A DNA stretch of 64,000 bases from Zeugodacus cucurbitae (Eukaryota; Arthropoda; Insecta; Diptera; Tephritidae), in assembly GCF_028554725.1 (NCBI RefSeq), contig NC_071671.1, forward strand, positions 69,124,001 through 69,188,000. The letters run 5' to 3'. The notes beneath the pieces are model-generated. The model searched no databases and was not told where the DNA came from. It was given only the letters and a program-made list of their open reading frames with translations. The translations under genes and the position numbers were made by a program. Of the stretch, positions 11,416 to 24,908 are shown one piece after another. Position 1 is the stretch's first letter, and each line of letters begins with the position of its first letter.

Positions 11416-14400
11416 TTAGCATTTACTGGTTTTCAGCTTGAGCGCAGTTGTGTGCAAGTCCCACTCGAATTTCTGCAACGCCTCCACCGCGGCGGCGAAG
11501 CTCAGTTCTTTTGCGGGTAAAATATTTTGTAGTTTAATGATTTTGATCGCTTTGTGCACATCCCAGCCGATGAATTCGAGTGATTGTAGGCAACGTGTTG
11601 GCTCGACAACCTGTAAAATATACGAGAAGACATAAGAAGACACCCTAACTAAAAAACACTAAGAATCAATTGCTACTCACACTTTTGCCGAGCACTTTGA
11701 CCATTATGCGCACCTCATCCGAGTCCACACCACGTTCGCAGCCCCTCGGTTTCTTATCGGAAAACTCTAGCAGATCCTCGCAGCTCACGGAATTCGAGTC
11801 TTTGAGACGCGCAGTGGCTGCTGCGAAGTATTCCGTTTCGGTTTGTGGACGAGTCGTTGTTGTTGCAATGGAGGAAGCACGTGCTACTTTGTGTATTTTG
11901 TTGCTACTACTACTGCCACCACTACCGGCTGCATTTGTAGTGCCAGGCGCCTTCTTATCCATAGCCAGTTCAACGGATTCGCGTACTTTCTTAAAGAGTG
12001 CATTGCCAGCCAGCTCGTTGTCGGCTGTCAGGTTTGCCTTGCCACTTTTCTCTCTGATGACAGCGCTCTCCGGTGAGGCTGGTGTTGCAACTTTTGGTGT
12101 TGGGGGCGCTTCATCGACAGGGCTGGCTAACGTTATAGTTGCTGTGGTAACCATAGAGGGCGCTGGCTTAATTTCCGTTGTGGTAATTGTTGATGTTGTG
12201 GCCAATACTTCGGCTGCTGGTTCCGCCAATGTTGCGGCTTGAGCTGGTGCTGCAGGATTCGTGCTCGCAGCAGCAACGTTCGCCATTGTTGTTGTCGCTC
12301 CTTTCGCTGCCGCCGAGTTTTGTTTCAATTTGAGATTCCTTTCGGTGTCCAGATTGCGCAGCTCATCCTCATTCACATATAAACCGCATATTTTGTTCGT
12401 ATGAAAATCTACGGTCTTGCCTTTGTTGTACTGTTCCTTTTGTATGGAGAAATTGTAGAAGCCATCAGTCACATCGGGTGACTGCAGCACAGAGCCTTTG
12501 TCGTAGTCGGCTTCGAGTATCGATTCGAAATGCAGCGAAGCGGAGTCAGTGGTATTTGCACCCGAACCAGTTTCCGCATCGGATAGTTTGCCTAGGTTTT
12601 GATAGGTGTGACCGTCGCTAGAGTGACGTTGGAACGCATGCATTGTTGATGACGGTGATGTCGGTGACGCCACCACTGGCGTGACTGTTGGTACCGACTT
12701 ATTAGGCGTCACCTTCGTCTGCGACGCTGTCAGCGCACGTTGCATCACGCCGTTGCTGAGTGTCAGCGCTGTGACCGGCTTCAGACCATCCTCCGTGGGC
12801 GTTGTCTCCGTCACCATATTCAGCGTGCGTTGTAGACCATTCACCGGTATTATAAGCGGATATTTGCGCACATGCCGCTTGGCATTCGTTTTAATGTGCT
12901 TCTTGCCGTCACGCGGCGGCAGCGGTATCGGATTTGTTGTTGTGTCGTCAGTCGGCGTTGTGGCAGCTGTTGTTGCTGGCGTGTTTGCATTCGCGCTCTC
13001 GGGAAATTTATAGAATGTATTCGTTAAGTAGCTGGGGCTTTCGCAGGGCGATGAACCGCCATTACCGTCGCCGTTGCATGTTGGTGACGTAACAGTCTCT
13101 TCGTTGGACACATTTACGCTGCCGCCATTCACTAAGTGCGCGCCAGTATTGCCATCCAACTTTTTAGCGCGTCCAGCAGCGCCTCGTGTGGGCAACGTCA
13201 TTGGGCGTGGCGCATTGTGCAGCGGCACCACGATTTGATCGCCATTATTACGACAAGTTATGCCGCGCGCAGGTTCACTACGCTCTTGGAGATGCATGGA
13301 GCGTCGCGGTAATGTTTTCGCCGTGGTCAGTTCGAATTCATTCGTGTCCAGATGTCTAAGCAAAGTGGCGGCGGGACTAAGTCCCATACCGAGACCCGCG
13401 CCCAATGAGGACTTGCGCTCAATCAAACTGTTGTAAGCTTCGCGTCCCTCTTCGCCGATAATAGCCTGGAAGTGTATATAAAGAATGATGGGAGTTGAAG
13501 GACGGAAATGAAAAATAAATTAAATAAATAAGTAGAAAATAAAATAAAGATAAATCATAGTAGGGCTAATTTAATAAATTTTGTAATTGTAATGAAAAGT
13601 ATTTTGTGAAATAAACAATATTAAATCAACATAAATTATACAAAAACCAACAGATAAAACTTAACCTAAAATGTCAAGTAATATTTAAAATATCAATTTA
13701 ATGCTGATTTACTTTCTCTATTTGGGACGTGAAACAATTAGTTAGAGATCCGGAAATTTGGCCTTGAATACCGTGGAACCATTGAGAACCCATTTATTAC
13801 ACCCCTACAAGAATTGCATCACTCTCAAAGGATTTGGTCATTTTTAGGTTAAGTTAGGTTAGGTTCAGAGACCGATCTTCGTGATAAATGTCACGAAGGT
13901 TCCCATGATCATGGTTACCGGCAGAAATTTTAATGAAACCATTGTGCAGGAGAAATGCTATTTTTGAAATGACCTTAGGGTTACTTGATATAAGCTATTA
14001 TCCAACATTGAAAAGTAAACAAGTTTGCTTGTATAGAAATACAATAATTTATTGATTTGCTTTTGGTAGTTATTTTCATTAATTCCTTCATTATTGTTGT
14101 CATATTTCATATTTGTATTGTTGTATTTTGTAGATGTCAAATTGTGGATAACCAAACACGTTTCTGAAATGCATGCACTGAAATTTCCTGTATGTACTAT
14201 CTTGTTACAATAGTTTATAAACTAGTATGTGCTATTGTTTTTTGATTTGTTTCCTTCAAATTTCACATTTCGTCAGTTGTGTTTTTGTTTTTGTTTTAGC
14301 TCTAGTTTTAACATTTCAATTAGTGCCGAAAGTTAGCAACATTTTGATTCAACTCAACGTTCTAACAATTTTTGCTTCGAATGTAGTTAGTTTTTAAATA

Positions 14401-17400
14401 TATATTTTCTTTTCTTTCTCCTCTTTCTTTCTTTTCTCCTCTTTTCATGTTTTGTATTTTTTTTTTTTTTTTTTTGTTATAATAAACATGTAAGTATTTA
14501 TGTATGTATGTATATTAGTTTGATTATTTTTTTAGACTTTTGTTAGTTTTATTTCATTTTTTGTTTTTAAATCTCATCATTTAATAGAATAGAAAATACA
14601 GTTGATTTTATTTTTTATATTTTATTTCTTTTTTATATAAATTTAACTTTTATATTTTAATTTTTTTAAATTGTATTTCTTATTTTTTATTAAGAATATT
14701 TATTTTTAACTTTTTAATTTATTAAATTTTATTTTTATATTAACTTTGATGCTTAATTTTTATTTTTTTATTTTTTTTATTCATATTTTATGAAACATCA
14801 TAAATGCAACCGGCAATGCAATACATGCAAATACAATAAAATACAGTAAATACAAATTCTGTTTGTTTTTTTATTTTTTACTTTTATCGCTTGCAAATAA
14901 AAGTTCATCTGCTTTGCGTTTCTTAATTAGAATTTAAATTTTGCCTTTTCATCCATTAGAATCAAGTATTTAGTAAGTACGAGTACGAGTAGAAATAGAC
15001 TTTTTGGCTTATCACGCTAATTGTGATTTTTTAAATTTAATTTTTGTTTTTGTCGCGAAGAAACCAAGATACGAGTACTTGTACATACACACGTAAGACT
15101 GAGTATACTATATGCAAGTGTGTTGCTCTATCATTATCAACTAGAATTTGAAATCGCCCATAAAACGGGATTTTATTTAAATAATTATGTTTATAAGTAA
15201 GTATGTATGTAGAAAGGTTAAGGGCAAATGAGAATATAAATGGCATTGACCATAGATTTACGTGTACGTTCCAATAATCAACGTACTAATGCGTATACAA
15301 TTTCGTAAATATATGTATACATACATATATAAGAGAGGTTAATATAGCATATAATATAAACATGTAAGTATGTATGTAATTATAATTTAAATTTCCGCTG
15401 ATGATAATGCCAAATATGGTATACCTAAAGATATATAATAATATAATATATAATCCGAGTATATATGTGGAGAGATATGTATGCAAGCACATACTGCCAC
15501 CTCTATAATTAATAATCTGCTGCAAATGATCGCAGCTTATCAATTACGCGCGCTATAAACACTTCCATACTATGCTAAAAACAACGCTAAGCTGTCAAGA
15601 GATCAATTCTTTGCAATACGTCTTTGCATAATTCTTTATAAGTAATGGATTAACTGTATTTGTTGGCTGGTATATAGTGTCTGGTGTTTCAAGAAGTATT
15701 ATGTCTACTCTAGTAGAGAAGTTAGTTTTATTATAGAAAAATATTAATTTTTTGCTTTCTTTTTTTTTTGTTTGGGATTCTAAAATATGTTTCTTTGTTG
15801 TTGTAAAAAAGCGTTAAAACATCTAAAAAGCTGTCTATGTCGTTACTTGGGTAGGCGTTAAAAGCGATTAAAAACGGTATAGCTATATTAAAAACGATTT
15901 CGTATTTTCCTTTACAGGCACTCAATATTAAACTCTAATTAACTTAGAAGAAAAACGAGCTATTAATTCTTTTACTGTTATAAATATGTATAAGGAATTT
16001 CGCTAAATAAAGTTTTATTAATTTTGAGTGATATAGAAATTAGTATTGATGCAGTGTTGAATACAACACACTTACTACACTTGAGATCGCTTTTTAATAA
16101 AAAAAAACATTTCGAAAAGTGAAGTTCGTAATTCCTCATATTTAATTGATATTTTGTATTCACAACCTTATAAAAAAAAATCGATAAAAATATTTAATAT
16201 TAATGATCCATAATAAAAAATTAAAAAAAAAAAATTTAGACTATATAAATATTCAGCAATTCTCTCGAAAAATAGTGCGGATACCAATCATAATAGGTGC
16301 CTATTTTATTCCTTTTAATTATCTCCTGCTGCAGAATTTCCGTATTATTTGATTAGAAATCCGTTATTTCAAAGCGGTTTTGTCGAATGGATAGTGAGGT
16401 TAGGTTCAAAGTGTTTTTTGAGAATATGTAATATTGATTTTTTTAGGTTTGAAGTGCCTGTAAAGTCACAAATTAAAATTCGATTTATACTAAAAAGGAT
16501 TTCTTTGTTCGGATTTCAGATCAGACTGTGTGTGTTTAAGGCGGTTTCACAATCAAGTTTCTCAACAATAAAATGAAAGAGCGCTATATACTATATAAAC
16601 TTTATGTATGTAACTGTACTTATGTATTGTAATTGTAAAGGGTGATTTTTTAAGAGCTTGATAACTTTTTAAAAAAAAAAACGCATAAAATTTGCAAAAT
16701 TTAATCGGTTCTTTATTTGAAACGTTAGATTGGTTCATGACATTTACTTTTTGAAGATAATTTCATTTAAATGTTGACCGCGGCTGCGTCTTAGGTGGTC
16801 CATTCGGAAAGTCCAATTTTGGGCAACTTTTTCGAGCATTTCGGCCGGAATAGCCCGAATTTCTTCGGAAATGTTGTCTTCCAAAGCTGGAATAGTTGCT
16901 GGCTTATTTCTGTAGACTTTAGACTTGACGTAGCCCCACAAAAAATAGTCTAAAGGCGTTAAATCGCATGATCTTGGTGGCCAACTTACGGGTCCATTTC
17001 TTGAGATGAATTGTTCTCCGAAGTTTTCCCTCAAAATGGCCATAGAATCGCGAGCTGTGTGGCATGTAGCGCCATCTTGTTGAAACCACATGTCAACCAA
17101 GTTCAGTTCTTCCATTTTTGGCAACAAAAAGTTTGTTAGCATCGAACGATAGCGATCGCCATTCACCGTAACGTTGCGTCCAACAGCATCTTTGAAAAAA
17201 TACGGTCCAATGATTCCACCAGCGTACAAACCACACCAAACAGTGCATTTTTCGGGATGCATGGGCAGTTCTTGAACGGCTTCTGGTTGCTCTTCACCCC
17301 AAATGCGGCAATTTTGCTTATTTACGTAGCCATTCAACCAGAAATGAGCCTCATCGCTGAACAAAATTTGTCGATAAAAAAGCGGATTTCACATTTCGAA

Positions 17401-20400
17401 CCGAACACTGATTTTGGTAATAAAATTCAATGATTTGCAAGCGTTGCTCGTTAGTAAGTCTATTCATGATGAAATGTCAAAGCATACTGAGCATCTTTCT
17501 CTTTGACACCATGTCTGAAATCCCACGTGATCTGTCAAATACTAATGCATGAAAATCCTAACCTCAAAAAAATCACCCTTTATTTTTGCAACATTTTAGA
17601 ATTCATGAAATCTTCAACATCAAACACGTTTTTTGATTAAGCATTATTTATTTAATTTATTTTGATTTTAATTCACCTCGTTTCTGAGTTTATTTGGCGA
17701 AACAAATAGACGATAGCTTACAGAAGTTAGTGTATATATTTATTTTGCTTTAATTTTAATATCTATGGAACATTTCAAAGCTCAGAATATATTTTAATTA
17801 CAATAGTTTGATCATTCATTTTCAAAATTTAATTCATAAGGGCTTTGCTTAGAAAGTTTGAGGAAAACTTATGGTAATTACAGTTTAACTGAAGTCTGTT
17901 TTGAAATCATAGCTTAGTTGCATTCGGGATCGTCTTTTCTAGATGTATGAACGAATTTTTCCAACCATCGACAAATAGAGGAACATAAAAGTTTGAGATG
18001 CTTCAGTACGAATGATGGACTTTTATGAGAAAATCTTTCATATAAGAATGTGAGCGGGTATTGAAATTTAGCAGAGAGGTCGAATAACTCGCTCGCTCAT
18101 CTTTCATAATATATTATAAATTTTTTGACTTCAGCTTTACTGTAATTACAATTGCAAAAATTTAGACGAGAGTTCATACTACACTAAGCTTCGAAATATC
18201 AATATATAATTTTATATTCTTGATTTTAACATTTTTCAGAAACTTTTAACCATCGAAATGGGGATTGTACCCAACAACTACTCGTACTAACAGCTAACGA
18301 GAACTATACTCTTTTGTTTTATTTTGAAAGGAACCTTTTAATCATCCCCATAAATGCTATTACTTTTTCAATACTCTTCTGTGTTTAAACTTCGAATCTC
18401 ATGTTATATTTATATGCTTCAAAAAAGTATTGTTTTTGTGGAGCTTCGCTGCTGTCTCTTTTGTTTTTTGTTAAACAAATTTATAAATTGTAAAAAATAT
18501 GATTTGTAAAAATTCCATTAAGCTATTGATTGTTGCGCATAAAAAGTCTGCATTAAAGTTGTTTTTGCATTTAGGGAACATTTCACATTTATGTATGTAT
18601 GTAAGTTAATGGGTGATGGTGATTTAAATTCGCAATTTCATGAATTATTGTTGCACGTTGCACATATGTATGTCTGTATTTGACCAGAGTTTGAGCTGTG
18701 GAAGTTTAAGAGATGTCAGTTGATAAAAAAAACGGCGCAAAATGTGTGTGTGTATGTGTTGAGGGTGCGTTTGATGCAGAAAATAATTACTCTCGATAAG
18801 GCACTCCCTATGTTAAGCATTATCTGCGCTGCTGTTGATATTTTGTCAATTAACCTTTCGGCAGCAATTCCAAAAATCAAATATCGATGGACACGTTGGT
18901 CCTGGCTACCGCTTCCGCTGCAGTTACAAGTCTCTGCTTTCTGCATAAATGAAAATTTACTCTTTTTCTTCAACTTCATCTAAGCTTCATATAAACTCGG
19001 AGCCCTACCAACATTCTTCCACCACGAGTACTTATATTTCCGAAAGCAACGATTTAGACCGGTCACAGGTGACGAGTACAACAACAATTGATTCAGTATA
19101 ACATATATTTTTATCTTGTTAAGTAAGGGCTTACAAAGTTCCTTCTGCTGTTGCAACAAGTAGAATTCCTATTAACTCCAATAACTTTGTTTTTGTACAA
19201 CAATAAAATACTGCTTTGAATATGTCTCATATTGCTTATAACTAATTCAATTCTTTTCATTAATATTCAAACAATTCTCAACTTTTCGCTGTTCGTCTTA
19301 GTGCTGCTCGTCCAACACATTACCAAAAAGCAAATTGAAAAAATATCTCAGCATTTTTCTTAGTTATGGAGCTGGGCTGGGTGGTACGTGAGGTATGAAC
19401 TCGGTGCGAAAGGCGAACTCCTCGCTATCGCTGGAAGAACTGTCGCTTGTGTAGGACGCTTCGCCTGGAACACCGCCTACGCCGCCGCCACCGCCCAATG
19501 CGAGGCCGACGCCAGCAGTCGCGCTGCTCACCCGCATGCTGCCCAGGAATGCGTTGTGTGACTGTTGTTTGGTAGACGTTTTGCTTGGGTGCCGTTGTTG
19601 TTGCTGCTGCTGTCGCCAGAGCAGCTCATTCTGCTTCACCGTCGACGCATGTATCTTCTCCGGCCAATGAAACTCCATTTGCTGCTTGGCGCTGCCCAAA
19701 CTCTTCTGGAGTGACGTGGCGTTGCTACCCGCCGAGGCTGGCGCTGCCGCATTTAATATCGGCAACGGTGGCAGCGGTAAGGATTTGGGCGGCGAGGGAT
19801 GTGCACGATTACGCTCCTCCGGTGGGGAGTTGGCGAAATTGGAAGTGGGACTTTTGCCCGTCAAACGACTGACATCGAATTCGTGGAAGACTGCATTACG
19901 CGCACTGATACCGCTCAGCGCGGTAAATGTACGTTCACCAGCGCTTCCCATGCCAGTGATAGCGGCGCCACCATTGTATGGCGGAGCCGATGATGTAGCC
20001 GAAGATGAGCCTGAACCGGAACCACCGCCACCGCCTAAACCCATAGCAACAACAGTACTGCCAATGCGGCCACTGCTGCCATTCAAATCCATGCCTCTGG
20101 CCAGACCGCCTATGGTGGGCGGTACACCACCGCTATAATTATTACCCGGTCCGCGCCCACCACCAAAATCATAAATACGGTCTTCATAGGCGAATTGTTC
20201 CTCCAGCTGACGACTGTAGTGATGCGACATGCTACGCGCGCCGTAATTGTAGTGCGGCGCCGACTTTATGCTCACATTCGAACCGTACAACTTCTTCTGC
20301 GACGTCGTGGCCAACTCCGACGGGTCTTCGTCTTGCCAGCCGGGTGTCAACAATTTATGTGTGGCACCATTGCCAGCTACACTGCCACCGCTGGCCGGTC

Positions 20401-23400
20401 GGCGTCGGCGGTAAAGTGAAGAGACCCGCGCGCGTATATCGCACTCCGAACGCGCAATACTGGGATTACAATCGCTGATCGGATCATCATCGCTCGATGA
20501 GCTCGAATCCAATATGATGGGATTGTAGCTGAGACGACGCAATGTGCGTGCGCGTATCGAACGCGGTTTGTAAGATGAAGCGCTGCGCACATGCGGTTTG
20601 TGTGAAGAACGACTCTCCATGGCCGAGTGAGTGGAGCGGCGTTTCAAACGCTGCTGTGGTTCGGACAGCACCGGCGAGATGGGGTTCATTGGGTTGTCGG
20701 TGAAAGACATGGAGCGCTGACGATGACCACTCTCTTTATATGGATCGGCATCGGCCACACTCAAGCCGCAAGCGCTGCTCTTAAGCTGATTGCTGGAGTA
20801 TACCGAAGTATTGCTCGCATTAAGCGCAGACGTTTTGTTTGGTGAAGCGCAGCTGCCGTATTTCGTAGCGCTGAAGCGCTCCGTTGCGAGCGGCAAGCTA
20901 TCATCCTTATGTGTCATATAACTGCTGCCGCTGCCGCTAGGCGCCAACATCGACGAGGTTTCTTTGGGACTGTAGTAGTTCTCTTGTGGACTATAATTGG
21001 ATTTTTGACTGCTACGTCGCGATAGCGAGATGTTGGTGTCACGCGAAGCGAAACCCGTGTCGGGCGTGCTGGAGCGTTTGTCTTCGGCCATTTTCTGGTC
21101 CTGCATGAAATCACCTAGCGCCGACTGCGCCTGCGCGTGGCTCTGTGTGTTGATATATTGCAAGTGCTTGTCCAAATGACTGGTCGCTGCATTAAAGTCG
21201 AACATTGTCTGTACGCCGTTGCTGTAATTGTAGATGGCGGATTTGAGGCTGCCGGTGGCGCTACTGATTTCATCCTCAATCGACGACACGATGTTGGAAA
21301 ACTGTTCGTTCAGCAAGGTCTCATCCGAGTCGGTTTTGTCCAGTTCCGTGTAGGTGTGCATGAAATCCAGATTAAGCGCCTTCAACGTGTTCTCGATATC
21401 CATAATATTCTCGCTGATACTTTTTTGATTACGCACCGCACGATGCGATTGCGGATCGAGCGTGGCAGAGGGCGACATTGTGTTCTGAGTTAGGGACGAC
21501 GGTGGTGGATCCAAACTCAGTGGACGACTTAAGATTTCACGGGATTTTTCAAAACAGAAATCGGAACTTTCTTTATCGAAAATCGGTATGCGTAAATCGG
21601 GACCGTTAACATTTTTGATTTCGCTTAAGGAGCGAAATCGCTATTTTAACAAACCATTAACGTTTCATAATAAATTATACAGAACAACAGTAAATAAACG
21701 AATGGCAAACAAAATTCCAATAACAAAACAAAAAATTTAGAAGAAGAAACCCATAATTTGTTTTCAAATTAATTGAGGCACGTTAGGGAAGGGAGAGGCA
21801 GATAAATTTTGCTGTTAGTAATTTGGCGATTTATAGTTGAGATTTCAGTACAAATCTAGGCAATCAGGCTTGAATTGAAAATAACAACAAAACTTACCTG
21901 CAAATCGGGTATGCTCTCCAGTTCTTCAGTGAAATTTTTCTTTTTCGAATACGGCGATAAGGACTTTTGCGCTGCTGCATTCGCGTTCGCGCCACCAGCT
22001 GTCGGTGAGCAATTACCGCCCGAGCCCTTGTCACTGGCATTGCTGCCGCTGCTCGTCAAGTGCGGAAATCGGAAGCTAAATTTACGTTTTGGACTTTGTG
22101 TACTGGACGTTTGGTCGCACACCAAATCGTTCATTGATCTGTAATTATAAGCAGTTCAAAGTGTTAGAAATTACAGTTAGATTTTTCAAATTTAGCGCAC
22201 AACTCACCTCGCACTTATTTCATTAGCGATTTCGATGGCTTGATTCAGAATGCGCTCATCTTTTACCGAGATGGGTTTGACAGTGCCCGACGATGACTTC
22301 TTCTTCGAGGAGGTGCCGAACTTACTGCTGCTGTTACTCTCGCCATTCTTGCCACCAACCAATTTCGACGTGATTTCGGCGAATTCGTTCTTCTTGTTTG
22401 TGTGCTCAAAATCGGACGATTTCGATGCGGCAGCGCTGGTGCTGGCGCTCATTGAACCGAACATGGAGTTGATTTCATCCATGAGCGAAGGTCCAAAATC
22501 TAATTTGTCAGCAGTCATTTCGTCATCGGAGATTTCATGGTATTCGTGTGGATCCTCACTACTGCCGCCATTCTTGACCGCGTCACGCCATTGCTGTGAG
22601 CCACCCGCAGCAATGTTTCCTTGGAAGCTTTGACTATCCAGGCCGTAGTTGTTATTTTGCATAGCGAGTGTACCGCCGCTCAGCATAACTTCATCGTCGC
22701 CTTTGTGGGTAAATGGATTGGTGAAGGACTTGGTGTGTGACTGTTGTCCAGGAAATTCGAATGACGACTGTGCACCGTTGCCTGTGTTGAAATGCTTGGG
22801 TGTATTCTCCGTGGAAGATATAAATGTGGGATTCATTGAGGTGCCATGACCCTCTTCGGGGAAGTAACCGCTAGCAGTTTGCAGAGAATCTGGACTGGTT
22901 GGTGTTGGTGGCAGTAAAAGTGGTGTCTGCTCGATATCTTCCGATGGCTTATAAGGTGTAACGATTTGTCGTGGCACATGATTGTACTGTGAATGAACCA
23001 ACGATAAATTAATAGTAGGTAAACGGAAGGTAAATAAATTTGCATTACATTTTGCGAATTGCCGAGGAACGCTATATCGCCAAATGAATCGCCGTCGATA
23101 CCCACATGTCCAGTGTGTTTGAAATCATTTTGCGGCTTCGATATCATTTCTGTGCGTAATTTGCGTTTACTAATGCGTTCACTCGTGCGACAAAATGAAT
23201 CACTAAAAGTAATTGGGAAAATTATTTGTAAAATATTTTGTAAATATGAAATTTATTCACAAATTTACCGATTAGCGCTGGGTAAACCCTCTAAATAAGC
23301 CACGGTATTTGAGGGGTTAAAGAAGCCAGTCTTTCCCGTTGTAAGTACGCCCTTCCAGAACGGTGTGCCCGTATTACGGTCGAGCACCGTTATAATATCA

Positions 23401-24908
23401 CCTTGTCGATACAACAAATGATCCTTCTTCGGCTCCAAACAGTGCACAACCGCTTTCAGTTGCTCAGGCTTCATATCGGGCAGCAGTTCGTAGATTTCCG
23501 TGAACTTTGGACGTTTTACAGGATCATCTTGCCAACATTTGATCATGAGCGTGTAATATTCCTGAGGACAACAATCCGGCTGCTCGAGGCGCTGATAGTT
23601 TGGTGCGTCTATAGCTTCAAGTATCTGTAAGCCGGTAAGTGCAGCCCAAGGCTGAAATCCATAGGAAAACATTTCCCACAGACAAACGCCATAAGCCCAA
23701 ACATCTGAGGCGTTGGTGAAGCGTAAATAGTTGATGCATTCCGGTGCACACCTGGGAGGGGTATTAAGTACAAACATTATAAAATCTAATTGGAAGCAAA
23801 TTGAATGATATTACCAGGCAATAGGAAGTTTTAGATTGACATTAAAATTTGTCTTATAATAGTCCTTGCCCACACCCAAAGCACGTGACAGACCAAAGTC
23901 GGAGATTTTAACTTTATCCTTGCTGAAAACTAATATGTTGCGCGCCGCTAGATCTCTGCAATGAGCATGAAAAGCTTATATAGACATATGGATAGAATCG
24001 AAATAACTGTACGCACCTGTGTATGAGACGCTTATTTTCCAAGTAGCGCATACCGTTACAGATTTGCATTGCAAATTCACAAAGCGTTGGAATCGTGAGG
24101 AAGCTTACGCGCAAACCTGGATCTTTTAGGCATTCCAATAGCGAACGCAAATGTGCCAACTCAGTAACCAGCATTAATGAGTCGGTCGCCAAAACGACAC
24201 CATATAAACGTACAATATTCTCATGCTCAATGGAGTGCATTATGGCGGCCTCCTTCAAAAACTCCATTGGATTCGATTGCATACGCTCGCGGCACAAGCA
24301 TTTTATAGCAACTTGTATCTGCGAAATAAAAATATATTTATTTATTTTTATCATTTCACTACTTATTGAGATGTACTAACCCTTTCCGTGCCATTGGTCC
24401 ACACGCCTTGTTGCACTATGCCAAATTCGCCTGTACCCAATTGCTTGTTCACCGTTATAGAATCTGCTGGTATAATATGCTTATTATTCGGTGCCTTACT
24501 GGGTGAGTTGGCGGTACGCGCCGTTGAAGGCGATTCCGCTGCGCTATGCAATGAGGCATTTGAAAGGGTTGTGCTGCCATCGCCGCCGTCACGCTTGACG
24601 ATTGTGGCTGGCGCCTGTAGTAAGCGCTTTATTTTACTCAGATAGCCATGTGGAAAGTGTTTTTCGTAATATTTGCGCAGACGACGTATTTCTGGGCGCG
24701 ATAGTCCAATATGTTTGAGGTCTTCGTCAGTCGCATATTTGACGTGGGCAGCGTTTGTAATTTTCAGTTCATTTCTGTAGAAACAAAAGCAAATTACAAT
24801 CAAAAATTTATGCGTTGTATAATATCTATGCAACTTACTTGATTGCATTATAATAATGTTGCAATTCTGCTTCTGTTAGAAACTCATATAAATCAATTTG
24901 GGAGCATT
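11416..24908 (-). CDS. Ack-like: Ack-family non-receptor tyrosine kinase, long form
   Basis: Eleven minus-strand exons join in phase: 24908-24839, 24774-24381, 24318-24017, 23955-23815, 23751-23269, 23202-23049, 22986-22208, 22138-21898, 21640-19532, 13465-11681, 11610-11416. This gives at least 2216 residues; the start codon lies in an upstream exon not found. Order: SAM domain (YEFLTEAELQHYY through DEDLKHIGLSRPE); tyrosine kinase with glycine loop LGTGEFGIV, VAIK lysine, HRDLAARN, DFG and WCAPE; SH3 (HLLYRQGDIITVLDRN); CRIB motif ISKPQNDFKHTGHVG for Cdc42/Rac; a long Ser/Gly/Gln-rich disordered part; a proline-basic patch (IPLPPRDGKK, RKYPLIIP) recalling a Mig-6 homology region; and a C-terminal UBA-like helical segment (CLQSLEFIGWDVHKAI, ALQKFEWDLHTTALKL). 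This is the TNK2/Ack architecture; Drosophila has Ack and Ack-like (PR2), and the latter is my best guess. Ack kinases act in endocytosis, EGFR turnover and cell survival. Confidence 0.88.
13466..16635. other. Ack-like intron, 3' half
   Basis: Very AT-rich intron with long T runs (14400-14800) and TATG/TATA microsatellites (14500, 15190, 15310, 15430). A short TTAGG-like run lies at about 13847-13870. No coding content was seen. Confidence 0.6.
16638..17580 (-). mobile_element. mariner element of the rosa (DD41D) type, internally deleted
   Basis: Ends are inverted repeats starting AAGGGTGATTTTTT, flanked by TA at 16636-16637 and 17581-17582, the mariner target duplication. The minus strand encodes the catalytic part of a mariner transposase. 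A start MNRLTNEQRLQIIEFYY is seen near 17466, then a deletion removes the helix-turn-helix region, and the frame resumes one base out of register at PLFYRQILFSDEAHF. The catalytic aspartates are in FSDEAHF, QQDGATCHT and TPLDYFLWG, with 41 residues between the second and third. DD41D defines the rosa subfamily known from tephritids. At 943 bp it is shorter than a full mariner of about 1.3 kb, and the frameshift makes it non-autonomous. It sits in the large Ack-like intron. Confidence 0.88.
16744..17364 (-). pseudogene. mariner transposase catalytic domain remnant
   Basis: A 206-codon open frame holds the whole DDD catalytic core and ends NEIIFKK. It lacks the N-terminal DNA-binding region because of the deletion described for the element, so it is not expected to act as a transposase. 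The preserved frame of the core suggests the insertion is fairly young. Confidence 0.85.
17583..19363. other. Ack-like intron 5' part or 3' UTR of its short form
   Basis: AT-rich, no coding content. If the short form ending at 19364 is made, its 3' UTR lies here; a TTTATT (minus AATAAA) occurs near 18318-18325, but the true cleavage site cannot be chosen. Confidence 0.4.
19364..19531 (-). CDS. Ack-like: alternative C-terminal end of the Ack-like kinase
   Basis: The exon starting at 21640 stays open beyond the strong donor CGG|GTGAGC at 19532/19531 and ends at a TAA at 19364, adding 55 residues rich in Ser, Asp and Pro and ending HVPPSPAP. Use of the donor instead joins in phase 0 to 13465 (acceptor TTCCAG), giving the UBA-containing long form. 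The short form would be about 1612 residues from the first exon seen and would lack the Mig-6-like patch and UBA. Whether the short form is made cannot be told from sequence alone. Confidence 0.55.
   Translation of the reverse strand: MSSATAGVGLALGGGGGVGGVPGEASYTSDSSSSDSEEFAFRTEFIPHVPPSPAP

Noticed and set aside
11670..12242. 190-codon plus-strand frame opposite the Ack-like exon
   Set aside because: Antisense shadow of the Ala/Thr-rich disordered exon of the kinase; the minus frame is the one tied to splice sites and the UBA exon.
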